A stretch of 64,000 bases of DNA from Archegozetes longisetosus (Eukaryota > Arthropoda > Arachnida > Sarcoptiformes > Trhypochthoniidae), in the NCBI GenBank assembly GCA_018873245.2, contig JAEMBT020000005.1, forward strand, positions 11,550,001-11,614,000, written 5' to 3'. Shown one piece after another: positions 1-10,957 of this stretch (positions are counted from its first letter, which is position 1; each line of letters starts with the position of its first letter). The notes beneath the pieces are model-generated. The model did not search any database. It saw only the letters and a program-made list of their open reading frames with translations, and was not told the origin of the DNA. The position numbers and the translations under genes were made by a program.

Positions 1-1
1 T

Positions 2-577
2 TGGAGGAAAGTTCAGAAAAAAAGTCTGACAAATTATTATGAAAACGATGAAACTGTTCGAGTTTTCATTAATCGATTATTTGCTATGCCTCTTCTACCA
101 ATTGAGAGATACACTGTTGAGTTCTGGTGTGATTTTGAAAAGTCACTGCCAGATATAAATCATAAAGCATACTCTAATTGTCATTCTCTCCTTGATTATT
201 ATGTCGAAACCTGGTTCTGTGAGGCTGAGTCTAGGTATCCCAGAAGTATGTGGAATCAATATAAAAATATTGAGGATAGGACAAATAATTGTATTGAAGC
301 TTGGAATGGGGTCTTTTATAAGAGAATAAAGCGACCGAAGCCAACATTTTTCTACTTCCTGAATTGCTTAAGAAATGAGCAAAAGCTTACTGAGCAATCC
401 ATAAGCTCACTATCAGAAGGCACTCCTGGTCCACCAAAAATTAAAAGATATATTGATAAAAATGAAAAATTGATTAACTTGTGGCAAAGATTAGAACCTA
501 ATGCTAAAAACCCAATTTCAAGCCTTGATTTCTTAGATAAAGCCTCATATTGTGTAAAAAAATCCTTTAAATTATAA
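2..577 (+). CDS. MULE-family transposase, C-terminal fragment
   Basis: The frame is open from base 2 and so continues off the left edge; it ends in TAA at 577 (about 191 residues visible). The C-terminal half carries W-x2-Y followed by RTNN and E-x-WN, the hallmark of the C-terminal part of Mutator-like (MULE) transposases, which cut and paste DNA with a DDE nuclease. The upstream residues (WRKVQ, then FINRLFAMP) also fit that family. The DDE core itself lies outside the window, so activity cannot be judged. No terminal inverted repeat was recognised downstream. An alternative is a domesticated FLYWCH/MULE-derived gene. The neighbours are hAT remnants, which suggests an old transposon-rich stretch. 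Confidence 0.7.
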   Translation, partial: WRKVQKKSLTNYYENDETVRVFINRLFAMPLLPIERYTVEFWCDFEKSLPDINHKAYSNCHSLLDYYVETWFCEAESRYPRSMWNQYKNIEDRTNNCIEAWNGVFYKRIKRPKPTFFYFLNCLRNEQKLTEQSISSLSEGTPGPPKIKRYIDKNEKLINLWQRLEPNAKNPISSLDFLDKASYCVKKSFKL

Positions 578-844
578 TTTATTGATTCAACATTAATCGT
601 GTCTATAAGTTTTTAAGTTTTAAATATTTTTTAAACTTCTAAAATTGTAATGTATCTAAAGTTCTAAATTTTACCATTTCATACTAACTTGTACTTTATT
701 TTATACGATATAATAATTATTATTATTAAGATAGTATAGGATACGATTACTATTAAAGCTTAATAAATCTAAAGTTTGTTACATTTAGTGTATTTATTTT
801 TATAAAAAAGAGGAAAATCTGCTTATAGGGACAGAAAGCAGGGT

Positions 845-902
845 TTAGCCATAATGAAATTAGCCATTATGAAATTAGCCATTCTGAAATTAGCCATTTC
901 GA
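845..902. repeat. 15-bp tandem repeat, about 4 units
   Basis: Four near-identical 15-bp units of the type ATTAGCCATTATGAA run head to tail, with one or two substitutions each. They lie just beyond the truncated end of the minus-strand hAT transposase remnant and may be its subterminal repeats. The 270 bp before it (578-844) are plain AT-rich DNA. Confidence 0.85.
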
Positions 903-961
903 AGTTTTCCCAAATTTTCATTACATCACTCTTTGTAGTCTCTGCTGTCTTGTCTGAAGTT

Positions 962-1716
962 TTATATGTCGCTAAAACTGCTCATAATCTTATAATCACT
1001 GATGTATTGAATAGTTAGAGTTACATAACTTGTTTTACATACTTTGTGTGTCCAATGATCACAAGTTATGCCAACTGTGTCAATAATTTGCAAGTTATTA
1101 ATCAGTTTTGATTTAATAATTTCATACATCGGTTCTATGCGATTAGAGACCGATCTATCGCTTGGCATAACGTTATTTAAAGGAGTGTTAGGGTATTTTG
1201 AACCGATATTAATAAGTTTTTGAGCCACTAATTTAAAGCCGTCACTATTAATAACATTAATAGGTCTCATGTCTTTGGCAATGAAAAGCACTAAAGCATC
1301 CGTTAATTCAGATTTAATATTTGTTTCATTGAAGGAATATATAGATGTCTCACAATTGATTCATTAGATTTTACAGCACTTACACCACACTTATGTCTTC
1401 TCATACTATTAGTTCCACTGCCACCTCTGCCAGGACTGTACTTCACAATAACTGCACACTTAATACACTTAACATAATTGGTCTCTTTATTATCATTTAA
1501 TATGAGTTGAAACGACTTAATATAATCAACAGTTGTCTCAATATCTTTATATGTGATTTTCGGGTTATTTGATAAAATCATTGAAGAAATCACATCTTTA
1601 TCATCGTTTTGATTATTTTGCGATACATTTGTTTTTCTCGATTTTTCACCAAAAAATTCATTAATCGTTTTTTGTCTTTTTCTCTCAGAACTATAATTGT
1701 ATTTATCTATTTTAAA
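962..1716 (-). pseudogene. hAT transposase remnant A (BED finger and start of RNase-H domain)
   Basis: On the minus strand an open stretch from about 1716 to 1303 encodes a basic N-terminus and a BED-type zinc finger (C-x2-C, then H-x4-C). A one-base shift near 1310 moves the frame, after which 1300-962 encodes ELTDALVLFIAKDMRPI and ITCDHWT, typical of hAT transposases where the first catalytic Asp follows TCDHW. The catalytic and dimerisation regions that should follow are missing. This is a truncated, frameshifted transposase, clearly not functional. No intron signals at the shift would explain it. The family is distinct from the remnant at 1985-2447 because each has its own zinc finger. 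Confidence 0.78.
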
Positions 1717-1914
1717 TCATTATTTATATCATTACTTAAAACACATTTAAGACATGTTTTGCTTTGTTTCAGACTTTTTCATGCTTTTATTACAGTATAC
1801 CAAACTTTTGATTCATTGCTAATTACTCTATTTGTAATGACATCTAATGTTGAGGGAAATGACAGGAGTGCCTTTAGTCTGCAGACTGCCGTCTACTCCC
1901 GTCACTAAAAAAAT

Positions 1915-1990
1915 ATATTCCCACTCCCGAACATTTTGATAAATTGGACGGGATTCCCGGGGGTCTCCCGTCCATCGGGAGTCAAATTTC
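1915..1990. repeat. GC-rich inverted CGGGAG motifs at a transposon junction
   Basis: A short GC-rich island in AT-rich DNA contains several CCCG and CGGGAG motifs in both orientations, including a central TTCCCGGGGG. It separates hAT remnants A and B and probably represents subterminal repeats of one of them. Confidence 0.45.
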
Positions 1991-2447
1991 GGACGCTACT
2001 TTTGTTCGCCCATATGGAACTTTTTTTTGCATATATTTGAGTCATGTAAAAGTTTTTTTATTTAATTTCATATCACATTCAGTCGATAAATAGCTGTGAT
2101 GACGCATTATAGAATGATATACATAAATCACTTCTGCTGTGGTCACTTCATCCTCTTCTTTTGTATTTTTAGAAACGAGAAAACTATTGATTGGGTTATT
2201 CTTGTTAACAATTGATGTATTTTTTATGCTTGTCTGATTTTGAATGATTATCAATAGCACGAAAGCCATCAAACTTAATTGTAATTCCACTTTTGCAGAA
2301 AATACAATCAGCATTGTGTTCATCAATCTTTCTCAGCCAATCTTTACATAAATCATTTTTTAACCAATTATTATTAAATGAAACATAATATCTTGGATTT
2401 TTCTTTTTATGACTACTAGCACTTGAATTTTTGGTTCTTTTGTTCAT
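1985..2447 (-). pseudogene. hAT transposase remnant B (N-terminal part)
   Basis: Minus-strand coding from ATG at 2447: a lysine-rich start, then a zinc-finger-like segment (C-x2-C, later H-x4-DKH). A frameshift near 2215 leads into TTAEVIYVYHSIMRHHS and further on YGRTKV. The same order (finger, AYHSV-x-HHLS, CGRTK) occurs in the longer hAT copy at 35007-35564, so the two are relatives. Reading stops at a TGA near 2040 and homology ends near 1985, where GC-rich CCCGGGAG-type sequence begins. The core domains are absent. Truncated and dead; a recognisable transposon fossil. Confidence 0.72.
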
Positions 2448-2934
2448 TTTACTTATAAATTTATAGATAAGACTAATTTAATCGAATATAATTCTCAACC
2501 TTATAGATAATTCTAAATAATTTAAAATATTAAATTTAAATAATTTGATTGTTGACTAAACTTTATGCAGTAAACTATCATTATGGTCAAGTTAGATATA
2601 GTGAATCTCTCGCTAATGTGAATGAATTTTAAAGTCTGTTTGGTTTATAAACAAATAAGATCATATTAAGCTCCAGTTATAGTGGACTTTCGAAATATTA
2701 GTCGAATTTTTCTTGCAAGATGTTGAGAAATAGTTTTATAGACTTCTTTCAATACTTTAGTGATACTTTACTGATAGTGATTGAATGATTAACGTAATAT
2801 TAAAGATAAATCTATGAAAGAATACAAACGGAGCAACAGGTGTTAATTAATCTTTTGAGTAAAGACTTATTTTTAAAGTTTATCTATAAATACATTACAT
2901 GTTCATTAAATTCTTATTAAAATATTGACTGAAA

Positions 2935-3031
2935 AACCGGAGAAAATGACTAAATAGAGATTCCCAAACCGGAGACCGGAGGACACCTCCGAATAGCGGA
3001 GTCTCCGGTCTAATCCCGGAGACCTGGCAAC
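2935..3031. repeat. hAT-type element end with CCGGAG repeats
   Basis: About ten copies of CCGGAG/CTCCGG in both orientations occupy under 100 bp and finish with GAGACCTGGCAACCG. A sister end lies at 55433-55533. Such subterminal repeat clusters are typical of hAT element ends. Here the end lies upstream of transposase remnant B (minus strand), which fits the 5' terminus of that element. Confidence 0.55.
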
Positions 3032-3679
3032 CGTAAAATGTAGCCTTAAATACATGTTGACGTATTACTTTAGTCTAGTAGAAATAGGGAATCGTTACTT
3101 TAATGAATACACAGTACTATGAAATTTTGCTCAACGACTCAAATATTTGTTTATTTTCGTTTAAATATGTAAAGGTTGAATTATATTGAACTTCTAAGCT
3201 TTTACATTCTTTCTCTATACTTAACAAATATTTACTTATTTGTTGGTATTTCAAATATTTTTGTAAGAAGGGTCTGAGTATTTGGATTATTGGAGTTGGG
3301 GCGACGGATTAAGCTTTTAAAGTCGTCCAAATGTCTAATCCTTTTACTGCCAATAGCCCTATCATCTTAATGTTTATTCATTTATATACATCTAAAATAA
3401 AGTTTAACAGCATTAGAACAATAAATCTAAAGAAGTCAACAACAAATAAAATTATATTTTCAAACTTAAAACAAAAATAAAATACAATATCTTTACAAAT
3501 ACTATGACAAAATCAAGTTAATGTTTGCTCAATGGACGGTAAAACAAGCTTAACAAATATTTCATCAAATAATTCAAATGCAATTTCAGAATAAATTGAT
3601 TTTAAAAACAAATAAAAACTTTCAAACTTATAAATTTTGATTATTTTTATATTGAAAACCTGTCTAAAGGTAGATATGT
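3032..3679. other. Intergenic, no feature seen
   Basis: AT-rich sequence downstream of the last FMO-D exon; no convincing coding potential, repeat or RNA gene noticed. Confidence 0.5.
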
Positions 3680-4453
3680 TTAAAGTAATACATTCAATAA
3701 GTAAGCAATTAATACAAAAATGATTAAACCCAAAATGGTTCTCGATATATTTAACTGTTCGAGTCCTCGACTCTTCTTTGCAGCAGCTTTTCTTGTCTTA
3801 AGTGATGCATCAATTCTGTCTTGAACTGTCAGAATAGCATTTCTCGCTCCCGACCAGGAATGAGGACCTGATTATCGAGTAATAAAGTAATAAAACAATT
3901 GTTAAAAATTGTATAAAATAAGACTTGCGAACAAAGATCTAATATTTAGCAAAACAATCCTAAATACCTTCCAAACGATACTGATATGGAACACAAGGGT
4001 CAAAGAACAGAGCTCTCCATAGTTTGGGATCAGATAAAAAGTATTTAAAAAGATTTGGTTTGACACCAATAATAGTGGCCAATTCGTCCATGAATGGAAT
4101 CCAATCCACTTGTATTGTGTGTCTGTCGCTCTCATAAAATCGTTTCATGAATTGTTTTTTCTTTTCGATATCTATATTTATATGTTCGACTGATGGTAAC
4201 TTCAGTTTATTAACCATAAGTAATGCAAACCATCGTGACTGCATCTCACCAATGGATAAAAGAGCACCGATTGGTTGGGCCAATGATATGAAAGCCAGTG
4301 TTTTCGGGTGTTTGAGTTTTGGTGAGAAAACATATTTATATAGATCGACTTTATTTTTTTCCGTCTTTATTAATGATTGCGATATGAATGGAAACGAGAC
4401 TTCATATCCAGTCGCCAACAATACTTTATCACAAATCGTCTCTTTCTCCTCAC
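3680..4453 (-). pseudogene. FMO-D: last two exons of a flavin-containing monooxygenase
   Basis: Minus strand. Exon 4453-3968 follows a TTTCAG acceptor and reads LLATGYEVSFPF (the FMO ATGY motif) through PCVPYQYRLEG, with a GTATTT donor. The final exon, 3867-3680, continues GPHSWSGARNAILTVQDR, then a basic linker and a hydrophobic tail (TILGLIIFVLIAYLLNVLL) before TAA. FMOs are NADPH- and O2-dependent oxygenases of N and S nucleophiles, and this tail is the usual ER membrane anchor. The frame is intact, but the exons with the FAD and NADPH sites are absent: upstream lies ARRDC-L in the same orientation. It is therefore a 3' fragment produced by duplication. The penultimate exon nearly matches the FMO-C exon at 63493-63978. 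Confidence 0.85.
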
Positions 4454-4782
4454 CTGAAAGTATTGGTAAAACTTTTAGCTCAAGAATGAGTAAACTTATT
4501 AAAAATTTACCAAATTTTTGTTCTTAATTGATTCTTCATTTAAATAACGTTGAAATAAAGACTTATCACTATTTAAATGTTCGAAAGCGAAACAAAGCAT
4601 AATTGATTTAGAAAGTTTTTAAGAAATCATTAGTCGACAATATTTTGGTTTGAAAAGGAAGAACTACTATAAGAGAAAGCTATTCACTGTAAGGTCAGGG
4701 TAGTTCATGATCATATGAAGAATAGCTCAAAATTAAGAGTGGGTTGAGCTCTTAAATATCTAATTTAAAGAACAATCCTTCT
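4454..4782 (-). other. FMO intron remnant and duplication breakpoint
   Basis: This stretch matches, in inverted orientation, the end of FMO-C intron 3 (about 63190-63492). The match stops near 4778. From 4783 upward the sequence instead matches the 3' flank of ARRDC-R (ending 44017). The boundary is therefore a rearrangement junction joining FMO intron to arrestin 3' flank. Confidence 0.75.
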
Positions 4783-4804
4783 CTATCAAGATATTTAGAC
4801 CTAA

Positions 4805-7051
4805 TCAATTATCATCAAAAGGCAAGGTTTGATTAGTTATAATAACAGGTAATTCGGAGTGTAGATCGAAACATCTTGGAATACCAAGTGTTACTATTAT
4901 TGTGTATTTTATATTAATAATAGGATACAAATTGTGAAATATTGGTATAGTGTTCGGAACCAAGAGTGTAAGAATTTGATCGGATTTAGAAAAGGGTGCG
5001 ATAGTGCTTCCCAATACTCTGACCATTTTATCGTAACTCTTCTGATGAGAACCATTCGCTGTATAATCGACTTCTTGTTTGAGGGTTGCCCTTAAATGAG
5101 TCGCTTTCTTTGATTGATTATCGATGGAGCAGTTTATTGGAATATATGTGCCTTTAAATAGATACAGATTATATACATAACTGAATAATTTGAAATTATG
5201 ATGTGAAAAAGTGCCCTATTGGTTTAAATTTCTATAAACAAAAAATATGAAACAACTATTTCTTAAATTTTTCGTAACTTTTTCTTTGGTATTGTCCCTT
5301 ATATACTCTGTAGTTGATTTCAAAAATATTCTCATACCGATATTGTGTCCGATGTGACCCAAATTACATTTCATCGAAACAGCCCCAGAATCGAAAATTC
5401 CAATCATTTTGTGGTTACTTATTGTTACCGGCGACTATTAATAACGAAATTTCATTTAGATTTCTAAATAATTTTTCAGTTTGACTAATAAGAACTTTTT
5501 TAAAGAGTTATATTTACACTCAATTCCTGGATAGAGGCAAAAGCTGGTGATTGTATTGTTAGCCTAAGACTTGTTTTGTGATCAAATGACAATAGCTCTG
5601 GCTTAATTATTTTTGCTTCAATCCAATAACGTATGTATCCGCTGGTTCCTTCATAAGAACTAGGAAGCATTCTATTTACAATCGAATTGAAATGTTCATG
5701 AAAAAGTTCTCAATACTTTTAATAGGAAAAAATAGAAAATATTTAGTACCCGTTCGGTAATTGAAAATTGAAGCCAATTTTGTGCACACCACTGGTAATC
5801 ACCGTTTGATGACCTGTTGATAGGATTTAAAAAATGTCTTTTAAGCATTTAGTAAATAAGAATATTTGCTCGTTTTTTAAGTAAAAATTAGCTCTCAGCC
5901 TTTATAAATGATACGTTATTACAGTCTGATCCGGTTGTTGGCAAGTTTTTAATGCATCGAAAATGAGTGATAGCAAGCATGTATAGCAGAATTATGACTA
6001 ATTGCATTCTAACACAATAACCAATATTATATTCGTTTTTATATGTATTAAAGTTCATCAAAAGAAGTTTAGAAACATTTTCAAACTTCAATTTCAGTAA
6101 TTGAACATATGAAACAAATTTTTATAGTTTACGCCAAATTTTGAGATCTTTTTATCCTATGAGCGTACTGAAAATTGTGGCTGATATCTGGGTATAACTA
6201 GTAATCAAGTTACCAATACTCAGACTCTACAAAATTTCATAGGATAAACTGATGTATTGAAAATGAATTGCTAACTACTGAACTTTACAGTGCTTAAGTT
6301 GCTAACAACAGTCAGACAGTATATATTGTTTAGCGTTTCCCATAGACTTGGGTCTCGCAGTTTAGAATGTTAACTAGGCAATAGATATTGGCCAAAAATC
6401 TTGAGAAGCATTTTTAAAATCACTTTCAAGAACAATTTGAAGAACGTTATGCAAGACAATCGAGATATTTTGCATTGATTTTTAATGTTTAAATTCGGTA
6501 TAGTATGTTTATTAGTTCTTTGCGAGCAAGATGTGGTCTGTGAGCGGCCTCATGGAAATCACTATAGTCTATATCATGAATGAAATTCCTCCTTAAATAC
6601 TGAATTATTGTATTCTGTCGAATCATAGAATGTATATAAAGTTTCGATAATTCATTATCAATTTTTTCGTATACACTCAAATTTATTTAAATAAATATGA
6701 TTCTCTTATTAGTAAAAAGTGTGTTTTAAAGCTCAGACACACCATTGATGATCCTATCTTTTAAATTCAAAGCATTTATCAGAGAAATCACTCACCAGAA
6801 TCCGGAAAACAATACTGCTTTATGAATTGATCATTCGCAAAACAGGAAGTTGCTTGTGATTCATTCCCACTTTCAACCATACTAACCCATCTGACTTGTG
6901 CACACCCTATCAGTTTGATGACTAGTTGATTCAAATTTAATTCGCCGGCCAATTGTATGACACAACAACCGGTGATCACATCTCCCGGTCTATAGACTGT
7001 TTGATTTCCATCGCACAATATCTCTAAGCTTTTGAGCTGCATTTTCCCCAT
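4805..7051 (-). CDS. ARRDC-L: arrestin-domain-containing protein, 305 aa
   Basis: Five minus-strand exons: 7051-6796, 5813-5750, 5671-5518, 5434-5338 and 5151-4805, all with GT-AG introns in matching phases (918 coding nt). The protein starts MGKMQLKSLEI and has the arrestin N fold signature (VYRPGDVITG, then FNFQLPNG, RYWIEAKI, HKTSLRLTI) followed by an arrestin C domain (IPINCSIDNQS, LRATLKQEV, VTLGIP). Alpha-arrestins are cytosolic adaptors in receptor trafficking and ubiquitination. This one ends soon after the C domain, with no PPxY tail seen, so it is shorter than most family members. The ATG at 7051 was chosen over 7078 because ARRDC-R has a stop in between. Exon lengths are identical to those of ARRDC-R. 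Intact. Confidence 0.85.
5888..6007 (-). CDS. Small secreted-peptide-like ORF in ARRDC-L intron 1 (39 aa)
   Basis: A 39-codon frame inside intron 1, on the same strand as ARRDC-L. It starts MQLVIILLYMLAITHFRC, which looks like a signal peptide, then gives a short polar tail with a second Cys (residues 18 and 29). The same-length frame with the same stop position exists in the right arm (42792-42911), with four amino-acid differences. No family is recognised. It could be a tiny gene, a cassette exon or chance. Confidence 0.3.
   Translation of the reverse strand: MQLVIILLYMLAITHFRCIKNLPTTGSDCNNVSFIKAES
6489..6626 (-). CDS. 45-aa ORF in ARRDC-L intron 1
   Basis: Begins MIRQNTIIQYLRRNFIHDID and ends ILYRI at a TAA. 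The right-arm counterpart (41656-41793) keeps frame, length and stop but has about six replacements, so constraint looks weak. It is unlike any family I recognise; possibly an alternative terminal exon of the arrestin gene or a neutral open frame. Confidence 0.2.
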   Translation of the reverse strand: MIRQNTIIQYLRRNFIHDIDYSDFHEAAHRPHLARKELINILYRI

Positions 7052-8722
7052 TATATTAGAGTTTCGATTTTCATGCAACTTATTTATTCGTCAGAAAATT
7101 ATTAATTTCTTTATTTTTACTCAAATTGCTAGAACTATCAAAATTGAAACGTCTATGAATTTTCTAAAGTTGAAGATTTTTCCAAACAGAATAAAAGATA
7201 AACGCTTTCTACAATATAGAATAACTATATCTGAATGATTGTATGAAATAATGTTCACCTCTTTATATATTAAATGAAAAACTATTTTTATTTTCGAAAT
7301 ATCAGAAAAATATTTTTATTGAAACAGTTTCTCTTGCAAACTAATGAGTATTCAATATCCGCTTCAGTCAATAGAAAATATTTTTCTCAAATGTTAAATA
7401 AATAAAAGTTTGTTTGGGTTCTGCAAAATCGAAGCGACATCAAAAGTGAATGATAGAAACTTTCGCAATAGACTCTCAAATTACTTTTAACTTATTTATC
7501 TAATTTGATACTTATTTTTAACAAAAATGAGAAACTATTTCACATTAAGCTGCTCAAATAAAGTTTTTTATTCAACAAAACAATAGATTAATTAATCAAC
7601 TTATAGGAAACAATTTCTCAATTTTATTAAACATAATTTTCCAAATGGAACAAAGAAAAATAATATTTTCCTATGAACCCTTTGGCCCCACCGATTTCGA
7701 TGAGTATAGCATCATTTCAAAACTGTCTTAGTATTGATTACAGTCGTCTCTAGAAACTTTTCTAATAAGTCGATCTTTTGGAAGTGAAGTTGTGGTTGAA
7801 AAACTGTCTTATAATTAAAGTGATTTAATTGAGAGGTGGTCGCAATTTTATTGCACTAAAACTACTTATTAATACCAAACGCACTTGACACACTAACTGC
7901 ATAGATATCCATAATAGTTAATACACACAAAATGTGTGCCTCTTGAATTCCAAACGTACAGTGACTTCTGAAAGATAAAACATGCATTTTATTTATAGTA
8001 TTGTGAAAGGAGTGGATTTCTAGAGAAAGTTCTCTTGCTTAGCCTTCAAGTTGAAGGTCGGGCGCGACTTGTTTCTGACTCACAATTGAGTTCGCAGCAA
8101 AAGAAATCAGTTTTTGACAAATTTTCAAGCTGTAAGCAACAAAATTATAAATTGTGTGTTGCCGCTTCATATCGCTTGAAGGGAGCAGAAATATAAAACC
8201 ACGAAAGACAAAATTAGTAAATAACTGATCTGTTTTTGCTTCAATGCTACCCAGATAAATAGCACCTTTGAAAAAATCTTCAGACTGATTTTATTTCGAA
8301 GAAGCACTTGCTATATCCGAGATACCAAAGTTACTATCATTATATGCGTGCAGCATCCGACAGTTTTGATGTCTTTTATGTTTTTCATTTATATTTAATG
8401 TAGACTCCACATGTAGCTAGTTCTTGCTTTTAGGAGTTAACTATGATACTATAGTTACCTGAAATATTGATTCATGTTATTTTTATCATTTAGTTCTATC
8501 ACAAATTTAAAGAATTATTTGCCTCCAGAAATAAGACCAATTTGATTGTACTTTATTTGACAAAATTAACCCCAATTTGTGTTTAACAGTTTTAATTGAT
8601 AGAGAAACACGTTTTCAAATATCTTTTAAATTAAAGAATTGTTGAACACGTAAATTTTATAAACTTAAAACACTAAATAGACAGATAAAACTATAAAACC
8701 AATAGAAGAATATAAACAGATT
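7052..8722. other. Intergenic between ARRDC-L and DEG-L
   Basis: About 1.7 kb of AT-rich DNA with no coding signal. It contains the empty site CACTTTAATTATAAGACAG (near 7815-7835) that is occupied by a TIR element in the right arm. The part next to 7051 should hold the ARRDC-L promoter. Confidence 0.6.
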
Positions 8723-10186
8723 TTACATTCTTGTAACTTCTTCTTTGCCCTCTCCTTTACCCTCTTCTTTACCCTCTTTGATTTTAAGACCTTTTACCCA
8801 ATGAATAATAGTTTTTGACATTCCAATAACAGACAATCCAAGCCATAGACCGCCTAAACCGCCTAAATCTGAAATCAATTGATCCCAAGAAACTGCAGCC
8901 GAATGTCTGTAAACATTATCGGGAACCGGCATTCTGCCAACAACGATGAGTGAAGCGTTATTGATGTCAAGCCATGGATCCTTCTCTTCCAGTTCTGTAG
9001 TGTATTGTTCCTGAAGGCAGTCAGGTTTACATTTTTCTGTACAATTTTCTCCCAAAAGCGAAGTCTCGCATTTATTATCCTTCGCACAAAACTTGTCATC
9101 ACTTTTCAAATACTTTTTGTTATACATGAGTCCCAGACGTGGCAAACAATTACATAAAGTCCGATAATTATCGAGAATACAAGTGGTTAAACAAATTTCA
9201 TAAGATTGAGTATCACTTTTTATATCATAGCGTTTGCAATTTGTTTTATATGGAGGTTCCAAAAGATGTGATACTGTTTTTGAGAAAAATAAGTCGTAAG
9301 AATAACCCCATCGGCCGCTCAATTGTTTGCCTGTAAGTCCTGGATAGAAATCAGGAGATGCAATCATTTTTGACGAATGAATAGTTACTCTGGCGTTCAA
9401 ATCATAATCAAATGGGTGCAAAGGCATAGAAGTATTAGTTTCAACAGCTATTATTGCCATAATTTTTTTGTAAAGGCCTAGATCTTCATTCGATCTAAAG
9501 ATTGATGTCGTGAACAGAGATTCACTTTCATTGTTTACATTTAATTGGCTTAAGAATGTGAAACATCGATACTTGTAATTTATTGTCTCAATCATTGGTG
9601 ATATGTCGTCGCAATTTTTTATAGGCTTTGAAGTATCAATAATCGGAGATGAGTAGATCATGCATAGTATGCCAATATGGTTATCCCAGTCTTCAAGTAC
9701 TTCCAATACTGTTGAATCATCTTTGATCTTGCTTTCATAGAAATCTTTTAATTGATTACCTTTTTAAAATTAATTTTCATATTTAATGATTGATTGGCTA
9801 CTTTCTTGTAAAAATTTTATCTTATTACCTCTTTTTCTACTTTTAGTGAAGTTTTTGCTGTCAGATTTTCTCCAAAAGAATGTATCATTTCTTGCTATCA
9901 TTTCTTTCTTAACGCTCTCCACATCCTCGGCTAACTGTGCAAATTTTTCTTTCAATCTCCAATAAGGAATTACGGATTTAAAACAAACAGTAATTCCCGG
10001 ATATTGGTATTGATAATCACGAGGATGTTCCAAAGTGAAGGTCACTTTAGTCTCAAATTTCAAATAATCTGTTATCGTTCCATAAAAATGCCACAAAAAT
10101 CCAATAAGACTTATATTCGCGATGATGAATAAGTTACTATTTGTTCGTAAGATATAAGAACTTCTGACACGATTTAATAATCGCAT
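8723..10186 (-). CDS. DEG-L: DEG/ENaC-family sodium channel subunit, 464 aa
   Basis: Two minus-strand exons, 10186-9829 and 9759-8723, joined across a 69-bp phase-1 intron (1395 coding nt). An N-terminal membrane segment (FIIANISLIGFLW, about residues 19-35) is followed by the family motif YPGITVCFKS. The Cys-rich extracellular region includes YEICLTTCILDNYRTLCNCLP. Before the second membrane segment comes GGLGGLWLGLS (about 420-429), the G-x-S selectivity filter of DEG/ENaC channels, and the protein ends in a Lys/Glu-rich tail. The family forms amiloride-sensitive trimeric cation channels of the plasma membrane; the ligand cannot be inferred. Length and domain order are complete. The inverted partner at 31733 is frameshifted. 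Confidence 0.9.
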
Positions 10187-10690
10187 GTTTGATCACTCTT
10201 AAGATCTGGATTTAAAAAACTTCTGAGCATCAGTTCAATATGTTTGAAGTACATTCATACCTTTTACTGAAAACTTACATTCAAAGTTACAGAGTTTTAG
10301 CATAAGACAGGAGTAATACTGAATTGGTGTTCGAGAATTTTGTTAAAATTCAGAATTTATTTTTAAAATTCAAATTTTTTATTTAATGTAATTTACGTTA
10401 TGTATTAAACTTAAGAAGACATGAAATTTACAATACTACCATAATATAATTATTGATTTTATTAGTATTGCAAATACATATACTTGTTATTACAATTAGG
10501 ACAATAATTAATTTTTCAGAAATGTTTAGTTAAAAACACGCTTTTATAACTTTCTGCTATCCTTGAATACAAGTTTAAAATGGATTTAAACATTGGAATC
10601 ACGAAAAATATACAAGCCTCAAAGGCCTATCCACATAAAAAATCAGTAATGTAAGCATAAAATTAGCAAAAGAACTCATAAATAGACAGA

Positions 10691-10957
10691 ATGGAATTCT
10701 TAAAAGAAATAGAAATTCAAGTTTATCACACCAAAACTTATGATCAAACGATTACGGTTGCCAAGTTGACTCCAACTCAAAATTTGGAGGAAATAAATAA
10801 AGGTGGATTAAGCTTTATATCTTACCCAAAAATATTGAAATATTGATTTCTTGTGGCATATAATTGGAAAGAAACGAAAATTCTGAACAAAGTGAGAGAG
10901 CTAAATTTTAAATTTAGTGTAAACAATCTTATCGCATATCCTTTTGTAGGTATTTAG
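10691..10957 (+). pseudogene. Conserved exon-like remnant upstream of DEG-L
   Basis: A plus-strand frame from ATG at 10691 reads QTITVAKLTPTQNLEEINKG, then hits a TGA and continues KETKILNKVRELNFKFSVNN to a TAG, with a possible GTATTT donor just before. The right-arm counterpart (31154-30963) is open through the TGA position (Arg) but has a shifted start. The gene it came from is not recognised. It probably represents a decayed exon divergent from the channel gene. Confidence 0.35.

Noticed and set aside
4147-4527. 126-codon plus-strand frame over FMO-D
   Set aside because: Exactly antisense to the FMO exon, and mirrored by an equal shadow at 63398-63799; explained by exon codon usage.
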